Positions 52,678-60,715 of a DNA stretch of 64,000 bases are shown piece by piece. The stretch covers positions 1 to 64,000 of the forward strand of contig NZ_ASJB01000046.1 in NCBI RefSeq assembly GCF_000478275.1, given 5' to 3'. Made by a program: the position numbers and the translations under genes. Numbering within the stretch: position 1 is the stretch's first letter; each line of letters starts with the position of its first letter. The notes below the pieces were generated by a model. The model saw only the letters and a program-made list of their open reading frames with translations, had not been told where the DNA came from and did not search any database. The stretch comes from Amycolatopsis orientalis DSM 40040 = KCTC 9412 (GTDB taxonomy: Bacteria > Actinomycetota > Actinomycetes > Mycobacteriales > Pseudonocardiaceae).

Positions 52678-53763
52678 ATGCAGTTCGGAATCTTCACGGT
52701 GGGCGATGTGACGACCGACCCGACCACCGGGGAGGCGCCCAGCGAGCACGAGCGCATCAAGGCGATGGTGCGGATCGCGCTCAAGGCCGAAGAGGTCGGC
52801 CTCGACGTCTTCGCCACCGGCGAGCACCACAACCCGCCCTTCGTGCCGTCTTCGCCGACGACGATGCTCGGGCATATCGCCGCCCAGACGTCGAAACTCA
52901 TCCTTTCCACGTCGACGACGCTGATCACCACGAACGACCCGGTGAAGATCGCCGAGGACTTCGCGATGCTGCAGCACCTCGCCGACGGCCGGGTCGACCT
53001 GATGATGGGGCGCGGCAACACCGGACCGGTGTACCCGTGGTTCGGGCAGGACATCCGGCAGGGCATCCCGCTGGCGATCGAGAACTACCACCTGTTGCAC
53101 CGGTTGTGGCGCGAGGACGTGGTCAGCTGGTCCGGCAAGTTCCGGACGCCGCTGCAGGAGTTCACCTCGACCCCGCGGCCGCTCGACGGCGTCCCGCCGT
53201 TCGTCTGGCACGGTTCGATCCGCAGCCCGGAGATCGCGGAACAGGCCGCCTACTACGGCGACGGGTTCTTCGCGAACCACATCTTCTGGCCGAAGGAGCA
53301 CTTCCAGGCGTTGATCAACCTGTATCGCGAGCGGTACGAGCACTACGGGCACGGCAAGGCGGACCAGGCGATCGTCGGCCTCGGCGGTCAGGTCTTCCTG
53401 CGGCCGAAGTCGCAGGACGCGGTGCGGGAGTTCCGGCCGTACTTCGACAACGCGCCGGTGTACGGGCATGGGCCGTCGCTGGAGGAGTTCACCGAGCAGA
53501 CGCCGCTGACCGTCGGCAGCCCGCAAGAGGTGATCGACAAGACGCTGACCTTCCGCGAGCACTTCGGCGACTACCAGCGTCAGCTGTTCCTGGTGGACCA
53601 CGCCGGGCTGCCGCTGAAGACGGTGCTGGAGCAGCTCGACCTGCTGGGGGAACACGTGATCCCGGTGCTGCGCAAGGAACTCGACTCACTTCGTCCTTCT
53701 CACGTGCCTGAGGCGCCTACGCACGCTTCGCTGAAGGCGGCTCTTTCGGAGGTGACCGCATGA
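52678..53763 (+). CDS. Luciferase-like flavin-dependent oxidoreductase (CE1758 type)
   Basis: The 361-residue protein is a bacterial-luciferase-fold monooxygenase: GIFTVGDVTTDPTTGEAPSE at the start, ATGEHHNPPF, and LADGRVDLMMGRGNTGPVYP. It would use reduced FMN and O2. The next gene, with an ATGA overlap, encodes an FMN reductase of the type that usually accompanies it. ATG follows GGGAG. A TTGA-ACGC-TCAA palindrome at 52633-52644 could be an operator. Confidence 0.92.
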   Translation: MQFGIFTVGDVTTDPTTGEAPSEHERIKAMVRIALKAEEVGLDVFATGEHHNPPFVPSSPTTMLGHIAAQTSKLILSTSTTLITTNDPVKIAEDFAMLQHLADGRVDLMMGRGNTGPVYPWFGQDIRQGIPLAIENYHLLHRLWREDVVSWSGKFRTPLQEFTSTPRPLDGVPPFVWHGSIRSPEIAEQAAYYGDGFFANHIFWPKEHFQALINLYRERYEHYGHGKADQAIVGLGGQVFLRPKSQDAVREFRPYFDNAPVYGHGPSLEEFTEQTPLTVGSPQEVIDKTLTFREHFGDYQRQLFLVDHAGLPLKTVLEQLDLLGEHVIPVLRKELDSLRPSHVPEAPTHASLKAALSEVTA

Positions 53764-54341
53764 CGACGATCGCGGTGGTGACGGCGGGGTTGAGCCGGCC
53801 GTCGTCGACGAGGCTGCTCGCGGACAAACTCGCCGCGGCCACCCGTTCGGTGCTGCCGGACGCGGGGATCGAGGTGATCGAACTGCGCGACCTGGCGCTC
53901 GACGTCACGAAGAACATGCTGACCGGGTTTCCTTCGCCTGCCCTGCGCGCGGCCATCGACACGGTGACCGCCGCGGACGGCCTGATCGCCGTCACGCCGG
54001 TGTTCACCGCGTCGTACAGCGGACTGTTCAAGTCGTTCTTCGACGTGCTGGATCCGAAGGCGCTCGACGGGAAGCCGGTGCTGATCGGCGCCACCGGCGG
54101 GACCGAACGGCACTCGCTGGTACTCGACTTCGCGCTGCGTCCGCTCTTCGCCTATCTACGCGCCGAGCCTGTCGCGACGGCGGTGTACGCCGCTTCGTCG
54201 GACTGGGCGTCTCCGGGCGATCTCGACAAGCGGGCTTCGCGGGCCGGGCGGGAGTTCGCCGCGCGGTTGTCGGACGCGCCCGCGGTGGCCGAGACCAGCG
54301 GATTCGTGCCTTTCGAGCAGCTGCTGGGCGCGGGGGAGTGA
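53760..54341 (+). CDS. NADPH-dependent FMN reductase (CE1759 type)
   Basis: The 193-residue flavodoxin-fold protein has AVVTAGLSRPSSTRLLADKL, VTPVFTASYSGLFKSFFDVL and IGATGGTERHS. It should supply reduced FMN to the luciferase-like enzyme encoded just before. Its TGA stop overlaps the GA of a dispersed AGCAAGGGACC element. Confidence 0.92.
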   Translation: MTTIAVVTAGLSRPSSTRLLADKLAAATRSVLPDAGIEVIELRDLALDVTKNMLTGFPSPALRAAIDTVTAADGLIAVTPVFTASYSGLFKSFFDVLDPKALDGKPVLIGATGGTERHSLVLDFALRPLFAYLRAEPVATAVYAASSDWASPGDLDKRASRAGREFAARLSDAPAVAETSGFVPFEQLLGAGE

Positions 54342-54362
54342 GCAAGGGACCTTTGCTCTCGT
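54340..54362. repeat. Single copy of the AGCAAGGGACC element
   Basis: GAGCAAGGGACCTTTGCTCT begins inside the TGA stop codon of the FMN reductase gene. Confidence 0.8.
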
Positions 54363-54406
54363 GAGATGGGCGTCGGCGCTGCTCGAGTAGGCGGCGGGTC
54401 ACCTCG

Positions 54407-54452
54407 CTCGTGAGTGGTAATGAGGGTTAGAACCGTCATTACCACTCACGAG
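54407..54452. repeat. Hairpin family CGTGAGTGGTAATGA, copy 2
   Basis: A 22-bp stem with one G-G mismatch and a 2-base centre lies between convergent genes. The right arm is identical to that of copy 1 at 45219-45238. Confidence 0.9.
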
Positions 54453-54472
54453 GCGGAGCGGGGTGGCGAGGT

Positions 54473-54811
54473 TCAGGGGGCCGGCCAGATCGGCCGGATC
54501 TCGATCGTCGCGACCTTCGTGACCGGGTGCTTCGACGCGACCTCGATGGCCTCGTCGAGGTCGGCGCATTCGATCAGGTCGTAGCCGAGAATCTGCTCCT
54601 TCGTCTCCGCGAACGGCCCGTCCGACACGAGCAGTTCGCCGTCGCGGCGGCGAACCGTGGTCGCGGTGGCGGTCGACCGCAGCCTGTTGCCGGAGAGCCG
54701 CACCCCGCGAGCGGTCATCTCCTCGACCCACGCCTTCGTCTCGTCCAGTGGGTCGTCGCAGCCGTCCGCGCCGGAAACCGGGGTCCCGCAGATCAGCAAC
54801 ATGTAGCGCAT
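54473..54811 (-). CDS. YCII-family small protein
   Basis: The 112-residue protein begins RYMLLICG and has SDGPFAETKEQILGYDLIEC, the core of the YCII group. Such proteins often accompany sigma factors or exporters; their role is unclear. ATG 54811 follows GGAGGA and overlaps the stop codon of the MFS gene by one base, so it is probably made with the exporter. Confidence 0.88.
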   Translation of the reverse strand: MRYMLLICGTPVSGADGCDDPLDETKAWVEEMTARGVRLSGNRLRSTATATTVRRRDGELLVSDGPFAETKEQILGYDLIECADLDEAIEVASKHPVTKVATIEIRPIWPAP

Positions 54812-56040
54812 CAGTCCTCCATCACGAGTGCTTTTCCGGGGCGCAGCGCCGAAAGGGCGATCGCCAGCCCCAACGCCGCGAAGCAGGCGGCGACCGCGAA
54901 TCCCGCGCGGAAGCCGCCGGTCACGGCTTCCGAGGACGTCGCGGTGCCGGTGACGGCCGCCGATACGGCCGAGACTACCGAGACGCCGAGCGCGCCGCCG
55001 AGTTGGAAGGCGGCGGTGGTGATACCGGACGCGAGCCCGGTGTCCCCGGCGTCGACACCGCCCAGCGCGGCCATCGGCGCGGCGACCGTGGCCGCGCCTA
55101 GCCCGAGCCCGAAGGCGGCGAGGCCGGGCAGCAGATCCGTCAGATAGGCACCGTCCGGTGAGACACCGGTCAGCGTCAGGCAACCGGCGCCCAGCAGCAC
55201 CGTGCCCGCGGCCGCCAGCCCCCGGACGCCGATCTTCGGGATCAGCGCCTGCCCGCCATAGGCTCCGACTACCGCCATCACCGGCAGCACCGCGGTCGCG
55301 ACGCCGAACAGCAATGGCGAATAGCCGAGCACCTCTTGGGCGTAGCGCGAAATCAGGAACGAGACACCGAACGCGCCCATCGCGCTGGTGAGCATCACCA
55401 GGTTCCCGCCGGTGAGCATCCGTGACGAGAAGATCCGCAGCGGGACCAGCGGCGCGCCGCGCCGGGAGGCGTCACGGCTCTCCTCCAGCAGCGCGGGCGT
55501 GGCCACGAGCAGGATCAGCGCCACCGGGATGTTCAGGAAGAACACCCATTCCCAGCCGAACGCCCGGGTCACCGTGCCGCCGATGAGCAGCGCCGCCGTG
55601 GCACCGAAGCCGCCGACCCCGGACCACGCGGCGAGCGCCTTGGTGCGCTCGCCGTCGTCGGTGAACGTCGTCATCACCAGCGACAACGCGCTCGGCGCCA
55701 TCAACGCGGCCGAAACGCCCTGCAGGACGCGGGCGGCGATCAGCACGTCGTCGCTCCAGGCCAGCCCGCACAGCAGCGAGGAGAGCAGGAACAGCGCCGT
55801 GCCCGCCGAGAACGTCCGGCGGCGGCCGAGCAGGTCCGCGGCGCGGCCGCCCGGCAGGAGCAGAAGTCCGAAGCTCAGCAGGTACGCGCTGAGGACCCAA
55901 TGCGTCCCGCCGCCGGCGAAACCGAGGTCCCGCTCGATCGACGGCACCGCGAGCACGACGATCTGCGAGTCCAGGATGACCATGAAGTTGGCCGTGCAGA
56001 GCAGGGCCAGCGCTCGCCATCGGCGCGGGTCGGGATGCAT
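54811..56040 (-). CDS. MFS drug exporter (DHA2-like, short form)
   Basis: The 409-residue protein has the exporter landmarks ANFMVILDSQIVVLAVPSIE in segment 1, RAADLLGRRR in the loop 2-3, and the segment-5 motif C-like GGFGATAALLIGGTV. I count 12 membrane segments. The middle pair usual in 14-segment DHA2 exporters appears to be missing between LEESRDASRRGAPLVPLRIF and the next segment. It probably exports drugs or metabolites. ATG 56040 follows GGAGGA. Confidence 0.88.
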   Translation of the reverse strand: MHPDPRRWRALALLCTANFMVILDSQIVVLAVPSIERDLGFAGGGTHWVLSAYLLSFGLLLLPGGRAADLLGRRRTFSAGTALFLLSSLLCGLAWSDDVLIAARVLQGVSAALMAPSALSLVMTTFTDDGERTKALAAWSGVGGFGATAALLIGGTVTRAFGWEWVFFLNIPVALILLVATPALLEESRDASRRGAPLVPLRIFSSRMLTGGNLVMLTSAMGAFGVSFLISRYAQEVLGYSPLLFGVATAVLPVMAVVGAYGGQALIPKIGVRGLAAAGTVLLGAGCLTLTGVSPDGAYLTDLLPGLAAFGLGLGAATVAAPMAALGGVDAGDTGLASGITTAAFQLGGALGVSVVSAVSAAVTGTATSSEAVTGGFRAGFAVAACFAALGLAIALSALRPGKALVMED

Positions 56041-56207
56041 GCGGTCCTCCGTCCTTGGTGGGTGGTTCACCACCCCGACGAACGGCTTCGCGGGAAACAG
56101 ACAGGTCCGGGGAAAAGTTTTCGAACCGGCCGTCACCCGGGCAGGACCAGCGCGTTCGCGGCGCGCCCGGCACAATCGGGGGCAGGAACGACGGCGAGGA
56201 GAAAACG

Positions 56208-56621
56208 GTGGGTATCGGAAAACCCGTGAAGCAGGTGCTGATCCTGATCGCGGGCGTCATTCTCCTGCTGGTCGGCATCGCGCTGCTGGTGCTGCCCGGG
56301 CCGGGGCTGCTGCTCGTGCTCGCGGGGCTGCTCGTGCTGGCGTCGGAGTTCCCGGTAGTGGAGAAGTACGTCGACCCCATCCGCGACAGGGCGATGAAGG
56401 CGGCCGAAGACAGCGTTTCGTCGCCGCTGCGCATCGCCGGTTCGGTGCTGGCCGGGCTGGGCCTGCTGGCCGCAGGGGTCGTGTGGTGGCTGGTGCCCGG
56501 TCTGCCGCTCGGCGGCTGGAGCACCGGATCGAGCCTGATCCTGTCCGGGATCATCCTGTTCGCGCTGCTGATCTGGAGCTACAAGCGGGTGCAGGACCGG
56601 CGGGCGGCGAAGGCCGAATAA
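56208..56621 (+). CDS. PGPGW-family membrane protein
   Basis: The 137-residue protein has three or four membrane segments and the motif LLVLPGPGLLLVLAGLLVLA, the mark of the PGPG(W) family of unknown function. A helix with DPIRDRAMKAAED follows. GTG 56208 lies just after GAGGAG. It is divergent from the MFS gene. Confidence 0.85.
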   Translation: MGIGKPVKQVLILIAGVILLLVGIALLVLPGPGLLLVLAGLLVLASEFPVVEKYVDPIRDRAMKAAEDSVSSPLRIAGSVLAGLGLLAAGVVWWLVPGLPLGGWSTGSSLILSGIILFALLIWSYKRVQDRRAAKAE

Positions 56622-56637
56622 CAGCCGGGTGGTCTGG

Positions 56638-56643
56638 TACCGT
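56638..56643 (+). promoter_or_regulatory. -10 box of a probably leaderless tetR transcript
   Basis: TACCGT lies seven bases before GTG 56651, with no ribosome binding site. Confidence 0.5.
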
Positions 56644-56650
56644 GCGGCGC

Positions 56651-57334
56651 GTGGCCCCCGAATTCCTTCGCGCCCGGCGGCCGGAGCAGGTGGCGGCCCG
56701 GCGCACGGCGATTCTCGGGGTGGCGCGCGAACTCCTGGCCGAGCGGCCCGTTTCCCAGATCAGCCTGCGGGAACTGAGTGATCGTGTCGGCCTGGCGAAG
56801 TCGAACGTGCTCCGGTACTTCGACAGCCGCGAGGCGATCTTCCTGGAAGTCCTCGACTCGACCTGGGTCGCGTGGCTTGACGAACTTGAAGGGGAGTTAG
56901 GCGCTCCTCGCGACGCGAAGCCTGGTTACGAGCGCGAAGTGCGCGTCGCGACCGTGATCGCGACGTCGATCTCGCGGCAGCGTCTGCTGTGCGAGCTGAT
57001 CAGCACGATGGCCGCCGTGCTCGAACGCAACATCTCCGTGGAGACCGCCCGGACGTTCAAGACCAGGGCGGCCGAACGGACCGGACGGCTCGCGGACGTC
57101 GTCCGCGGCCAGCTCCCGTTGGACGCCGACGCGGCCGGACACTTCGCGAAGGCCGTCTTCATCCTCGTCGCCGGTCTGTGGCCCTACGCGAACCCGGGCG
57201 AGGCAGTGGCGACCGTCCTGGCCGAACGGGGTGCGCCCGCCGGTCGCGAGATGTTCGTCGACGGGTTGACCGAAGGACTGGCGAACCAGCTGGTCGGGCT
57301 GACTGTTCGCGCAGGTCAGAGCCCTCGGCGATAG
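56651..57334 (+). CDS. TetR-family regulator
   Basis: The 227-residue protein has a TetR helix-turn-helix (QISLRELSDRVGLAKSNVLR, then YFDSREAIFLEVL) and a C-terminal domain like that of AcrR/YcdC-type regulators. It could control the following aldo/keto reductase gene or genes elsewhere. The GTG start agrees with the -10 box at 56638. The TAG stop codon lies in a dispersed element. Confidence 0.88.
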   Translation: MAPEFLRARRPEQVAARRTAILGVARELLAERPVSQISLRELSDRVGLAKSNVLRYFDSREAIFLEVLDSTWVAWLDELEGELGAPRDAKPGYEREVRVATVIATSISRQRLLCELISTMAAVLERNISVETARTFKTRAAERTGRLADVVRGQLPLDADAAGHFAKAVFILVAGLWPYANPGEAVATVLAERGAPAGREMFVDGLTEGLANQLVGLTVRAGQSPRR

Positions 57335-57350
57335 CAAAGGTCCCTTGCTC
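57328..57350. repeat. Single copy of the AGCAAGGGACC element at the tetR stop
   Basis: GCGATAGCAAAGGTCCCTTG contains the TAG stop (57332-57334) of the TetR gene. The next gene is co-directional and starts 74 bp later. Confidence 0.85.
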
Positions 57351-57423
57351 CCTTCCCGGGCGCGCCCCGGCGGCCGACCCTGCCTAAGGTGAGGCGGGGA
57401 CCCACTTTGCACAAGGAGCGATC

Positions 57424-58281
57424 ATGAGCCCAGGCGGCACTCTCACCCTCGGCGATCTCACGGTGAGCCGGATGGGCTACGGCGCCATGCGGCTGTCGGG
57501 CCCCGGTATCTGGGGACCCCCGAGTGACCGCGAAACCGCCATCGCCGTCCTTCGCGAGGCGGTCGAACTGGGCGTGACCCACATCGACACCAGCGACTTC
57601 TACGGCCCGCACACGGTCAACGAGCTGATCCGCGAGGCGCTGCACCCCTACCCGGAGAACCTGCACATCGTCACGAAGGTCGGCGCGAAGCGGACTCCGG
57701 ACAAAGGCTGGCCTTCAGCGCTTTCGCGTGAGGAGCTGACCTCCGCGGTCCACGACAACCTGCGCAACCTCGGCGTCGACGTGCTCGACGTCGTCAACCT
57801 GCGGCTCGCGGGCGCGCACGGTGAATTCCCGATCCCGGTTTCGATCACCGAGCCGTTCGAGGTGCTCGCCGAGCTTCAGCAGCAGGGGCTGATCCGACAC
57901 CTCGGCCTCAGCCACGTCTCGGCGGAGCAGGTCAAGGAAGCGCGCGCCATCGCGCCGGTCGTCTGCGTGCAGAACGAGTACAACGTCGCGCAGCGCGCCA
58001 ACGACGGCCTGCTCGACGCCCTCGCGGCCATCAGCGTCCCGTTCGTGCCGTACTTCCCGCTCGGCGGGTTCACGCCTCTGCAGTCCGGCGTGCTCGACGA
58101 CTGCGCCCGCCGCGTCGACGCGACTCCGATGCAGGTCGCGCTCGCGTGGCTGCTCCAGCGGTCGCCGAACATCCTGCTGATCCCGGGTACGTCCTCGCTG
58201 CAACACCTCCGCGAGAACATCGCCGCCGCGGACCTGGAACTGCCCAAGGACGTCATCGCGGACCTCGACGCCCTCGCCTGA
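57424..58281 (+). CDS. Aldo/keto reductase with altered catalytic tetrad
   Basis: The 285-residue protein has the AKR barrel: GYGAMRLSGPGIWG, IDTSDFYGPHTVNELI with Asp and Tyr, and VTKVG with Lys. The fourth residue, normally His in LQLHW-like motifs, is replaced: the text reads VVNLRLAG. The C-terminal NADP site (LIPGTSSLQHLRENI) is present. It may reduce aldehydes or pyridoxal with altered efficiency. ATG follows AAGGAG. Confidence 0.9.
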   Translation: MSPGGTLTLGDLTVSRMGYGAMRLSGPGIWGPPSDRETAIAVLREAVELGVTHIDTSDFYGPHTVNELIREALHPYPENLHIVTKVGAKRTPDKGWPSALSREELTSAVHDNLRNLGVDVLDVVNLRLAGAHGEFPIPVSITEPFEVLAELQQQGLIRHLGLSHVSAEQVKEARAIAPVVCVQNEYNVAQRANDGLLDALAAISVPFVPYFPLGGFTPLQSGVLDDCARRVDATPMQVALAWLLQRSPNILLIPGTSSLQHLRENIAAADLELPKDVIADLDALA

Positions 58282-58288
58282 TCCCCGC

Positions 58289-58335
58289 GTGAAGGCCCCC
58301 TTTCCTCGGCTGAGTCGAGGGAAGGGGGCCTTCAC
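58289..58335. repeat. Hairpin GTGAAGGCCCCCTT between convergent genes
   Basis: A 20-bp stem with one G-U pair and a short loop begins 7 bp after the aldo/keto reductase gene and ends 6 bp before the end of the permease gene. It probably stops transcription from both sides. Confidence 0.88.
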
Positions 58336-58341
58336 GTGTAT

Positions 58342-59166
58342 TCAGAGGACATCCCGGCGCCGCAGCAGCCAGCCGCCGAGGGCGGCGAAGGCCACCAGAT
58401 ATCCGGCCACCACCAGCGTCGCCTGGGGGATGCCGACGAGTTCCCCGACCCCCGGCGTCGCACCCGAGGCGCCGAGCGACGCGGCCAGCGAACCGGCGTT
58501 GGCCCCGGGAAGGGCCAGCTGGAGCGTGTCGACCCAGTCCAGTAGCGGGGCCGCGACGCCGAACAGCAGGTTCTGGACGACGAGCAGCCACACCAGGCCG
58601 AGCCCGATCGGCAGCGCCACCCCGCGCATCGCGATGGCGAGCGCCGCGCCGAGCACCGCCCAGGTCATCGCGATCAGCCAGCCCGCCCCGATCCCGGTCA
58701 CCAGCGAGCCGGGCGACGGCCAGTCCATCGGCTCGCCTTCCGAGGAGGCGATGAGCGCGCTCGTGATCGTGCCGGTCGCGAAGCTCGTCAGCACGACGGT
58801 GAGGGTCGCGACGGCCAGTGCGAACAACTTTCCACTGTAGACGGTCAGTCGTGAAGGACCCTGTGTCAGCACGGTCTTCCAGGTGCCCCAGCCGTATTCG
58901 GTGCCGACGGCCAGCACGCCGAGTACGAGCAGGATCGCGCCGAGGAACACCGGGAGCCCGCCGATCGAGTTGCCGACGAGGTTCGACGGCAGGGTCGCGG
59001 CCAGCCCGCGATCCGTGCCCGGGGCGCCGCTCGACGAGCCGGCCGCGCCCGCGAGTGGCAGCAGATAGGTGAACGTGAGGCCGAGGACGACCGCGATCCC
59101 CAGCAGGAACCAGTTCGCCGGACGCCGGACGAGCTTCGCCAGTTCGGCCGTGCAGCTACCCCACAT
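58342..59166 (-). CDS. ABC-2 type transporter permease
   Basis: The 274-residue protein has six membrane segments. TEYGWGTWKTVLTQGPSRLT between segments 2 and 3 is typical of these permeases. ATG 59166 overlaps the ATPase gene by 11 bp. The two form an exporter of unknown substrate. Confidence 0.9.
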   Translation of the reverse strand: MWGSCTAELAKLVRRPANWFLLGIAVVLGLTFTYLLPLAGAAGSSSGAPGTDRGLAATLPSNLVGNSIGGLPVFLGAILLVLGVLAVGTEYGWGTWKTVLTQGPSRLTVYSGKLFALAVATLTVVLTSFATGTITSALIASSEGEPMDWPSPGSLVTGIGAGWLIAMTWAVLGAALAIAMRGVALPIGLGLVWLLVVQNLLFGVAAPLLDWVDTLQLALPGANAGSLAASLGASGATPGVGELVGIPQATLVVAGYLVAFAALGGWLLRRRDVL

Positions 59167-60052
59167 GATCCGCCACCTCTCCGGTGAGCTCGAAGAACAC
59201 CTGTTCCAGATCCCGTTCGCGGACCCGCAGTTCGCGCACCGCGATCCCTTCCGTGACGAGTTCGCGGTTCAGCCACGACGCGCGATCCGGGTCGACGGTC
59301 AGGTCGAGCCCGGTCCCGCTCGCGGCCACGTTCTCCCCGCCGATCCAGCGCTTCGCCAGCTCGGCGGCCCGCGTGACCTCGTCCACCTCGACGTGCAGCA
59401 CCGTGCCGCCGCGGAGTTCGGCCACCGTGTTCTCCGCGACCAGCCTGCCGTGCGAGACGACGCCGACGCGATCGCAGATCTGCTGGACCTCGCCCAGCAG
59501 ATGACTCGACAGCAGCACGGTGCAGCCCTCCGCGCCGAGCCGCCGGATCAGCACGCGCATGTCGGCCATCCCCGCCGGGTCGAGCCCGTTGGTCGGCTCG
59601 TCGAGGATCAGCAGCCGGGGATCCTTCAGCAGCGCCGCCGCGACACCGAGTCGCTGCTTCATACCGAGCGAATAGGTCGAATACCGGTCTTTGCCGCGAT
59701 CGGCCAGATCGACCAGCGCGAGTACTTCGCCGACGCGGAGCGGATCCGTTCCGCTGTACCGGGCCAGCACCTTCAGATTGTCCGAACCGGACAGATACGG
59801 GTAGAAACCCGGCGATTCGATCAGCGCTCCGACCCCGTCTAGTTCGCCGGGCGGCCTGCCGAACAGCCGAACCTCGCCGGAGGTCGGCCGTACGAGACCC
59901 AGCAACATCCGCAATGTGGTCGTCTTGCCGGCGCCGTTCGGGCCGAGGAAGCCGTAGATCTCACCGGGAAGCACGGTCAGGTTCATCCGGTCGACGGCGA
60001 GATGCTCGCCGTACCGTTTCGTGAGTTCGTCTGTGTCCACGGGAATGGTCAT
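59156..60052 (-). CDS. ABC transporter ATP-binding protein
   Basis: The 298-residue protein has Walker A GPNGAGKTT, signature YSLGMKQRLGVA and Walker B LLILDEPTNGLDPAG. A C-terminal domain of about 80 residues follows. ATG 60052 has no good ribosome binding site. The permease gene overlaps its end. Confidence 0.92.
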   Translation of the reverse strand: MTIPVDTDELTKRYGEHLAVDRMNLTVLPGEIYGFLGPNGAGKTTTLRMLLGLVRPTSGEVRLFGRPPGELDGVGALIESPGFYPYLSGSDNLKVLARYSGTDPLRVGEVLALVDLADRGKDRYSTYSLGMKQRLGVAAALLKDPRLLILDEPTNGLDPAGMADMRVLIRRLGAEGCTVLLSSHLLGEVQQICDRVGVVSHGRLVAENTVAELRGGTVLHVEVDEVTRAAELAKRWIGGENVAASGTGLDLTVDPDRASWLNRELVTEGIAVRELRVRERDLEQVFFELTGEVADHVG

Positions 60053-60193
60053 GGTGACGAATGGTGTCCGCCGCGAGGCGTCGGCACATCCGTTCCCAAG
60101 CGGCACTTCGCGTACGTCAGCGGACGTAGCCGATGGCCGGAATCCTGTGATATCTGTCGAAAACACCGGTACCGGGCAGGCCGGTGATGATCT

Positions 60194-60199
60194 TAGGCT
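60194..60199 (+). promoter_or_regulatory. -10 box of a probably leaderless transcript
   Basis: TAGGCT lies seven bases before GTG 60207. There is no ribosome binding site. Confidence 0.5.
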
Positions 60200-60206
60200 C
60201 GGCAGC

Positions 60207-60665
60207 GTGTCGAAAGTCCTCTTGATCCTGCATGTGCTCGCCGCCGTCATCGCGATCGGGCCGGTCACCGTGGCGGCGAGCATGTTCCCGGCCGCCGCGC
60301 GCCGCGCTTTCACCGAACCGGGTTCCGGGCTGTCCGTGTTGCGCGCGCTGAACCGGATCTGCCGGGTCTACGCCGTCGTCGGCATCGCGGTGCCGTTCTT
60401 CGGGCTGGCGACGGCGGGCAGTATGCGGGTCTTCGGTGACGCGTGGGTGCTCGTGTCGATCGTCCTCACCGCCGCGGCCGCCGGTGTCCTGGCGTTGCTG
60501 GTCTTGCCGGGGCAGAACGCGATCCTCGCCGCGCTGGACGCCGAACCGCCGTCGGAACCGGTGACGGCCGGACGGGTGGCGATGTACACCGGGATGTTCA
60601 ATCTGCTCTGGGCCGTGGTGACGGTGCTGATGATCGTGCGTCCGGGGTCGTCCACAAGCTCGTGA
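60207..60665 (+). CDS. DUF2269-like four-helix membrane protein
   Basis: The 152-residue protein has four membrane segments. The first contains LLILHVLAAVIAIGP with a His, as in DUF2269 membrane proteins of unknown function. Its stop codon lies inside a hairpin of the CGTGAGTGG family. It is divergent from the ABC exporter. Confidence 0.78.
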   Translation: MSKVLLILHVLAAVIAIGPVTVAASMFPAAARRAFTEPGSGLSVLRALNRICRVYAVVGIAVPFFGLATAGSMRVFGDAWVLVSIVLTAAAAGVLALLVLPGQNAILAALDAEPPSEPVTAGRVAMYTGMFNLLWAVVTVLMIVRPGSSTSS

Positions 60666-60704
60666 GTGGTAATGACGGTTCTAACCGTCATTACCACTCA
60701 CGAG
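60659..60704. repeat. Hairpin family CGTGAGTGGTAATGACGGTT, copy 3
   Basis: A perfect 22-bp stem with a 2-base centre (CT here, AG in the other copies). It contains the stop codon of the DUF2269-like gene and ends 12 bp before the convergent gene's stop. Confidence 0.9.
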
Positions 60705-60715
60705 GCTTTGTGCTG

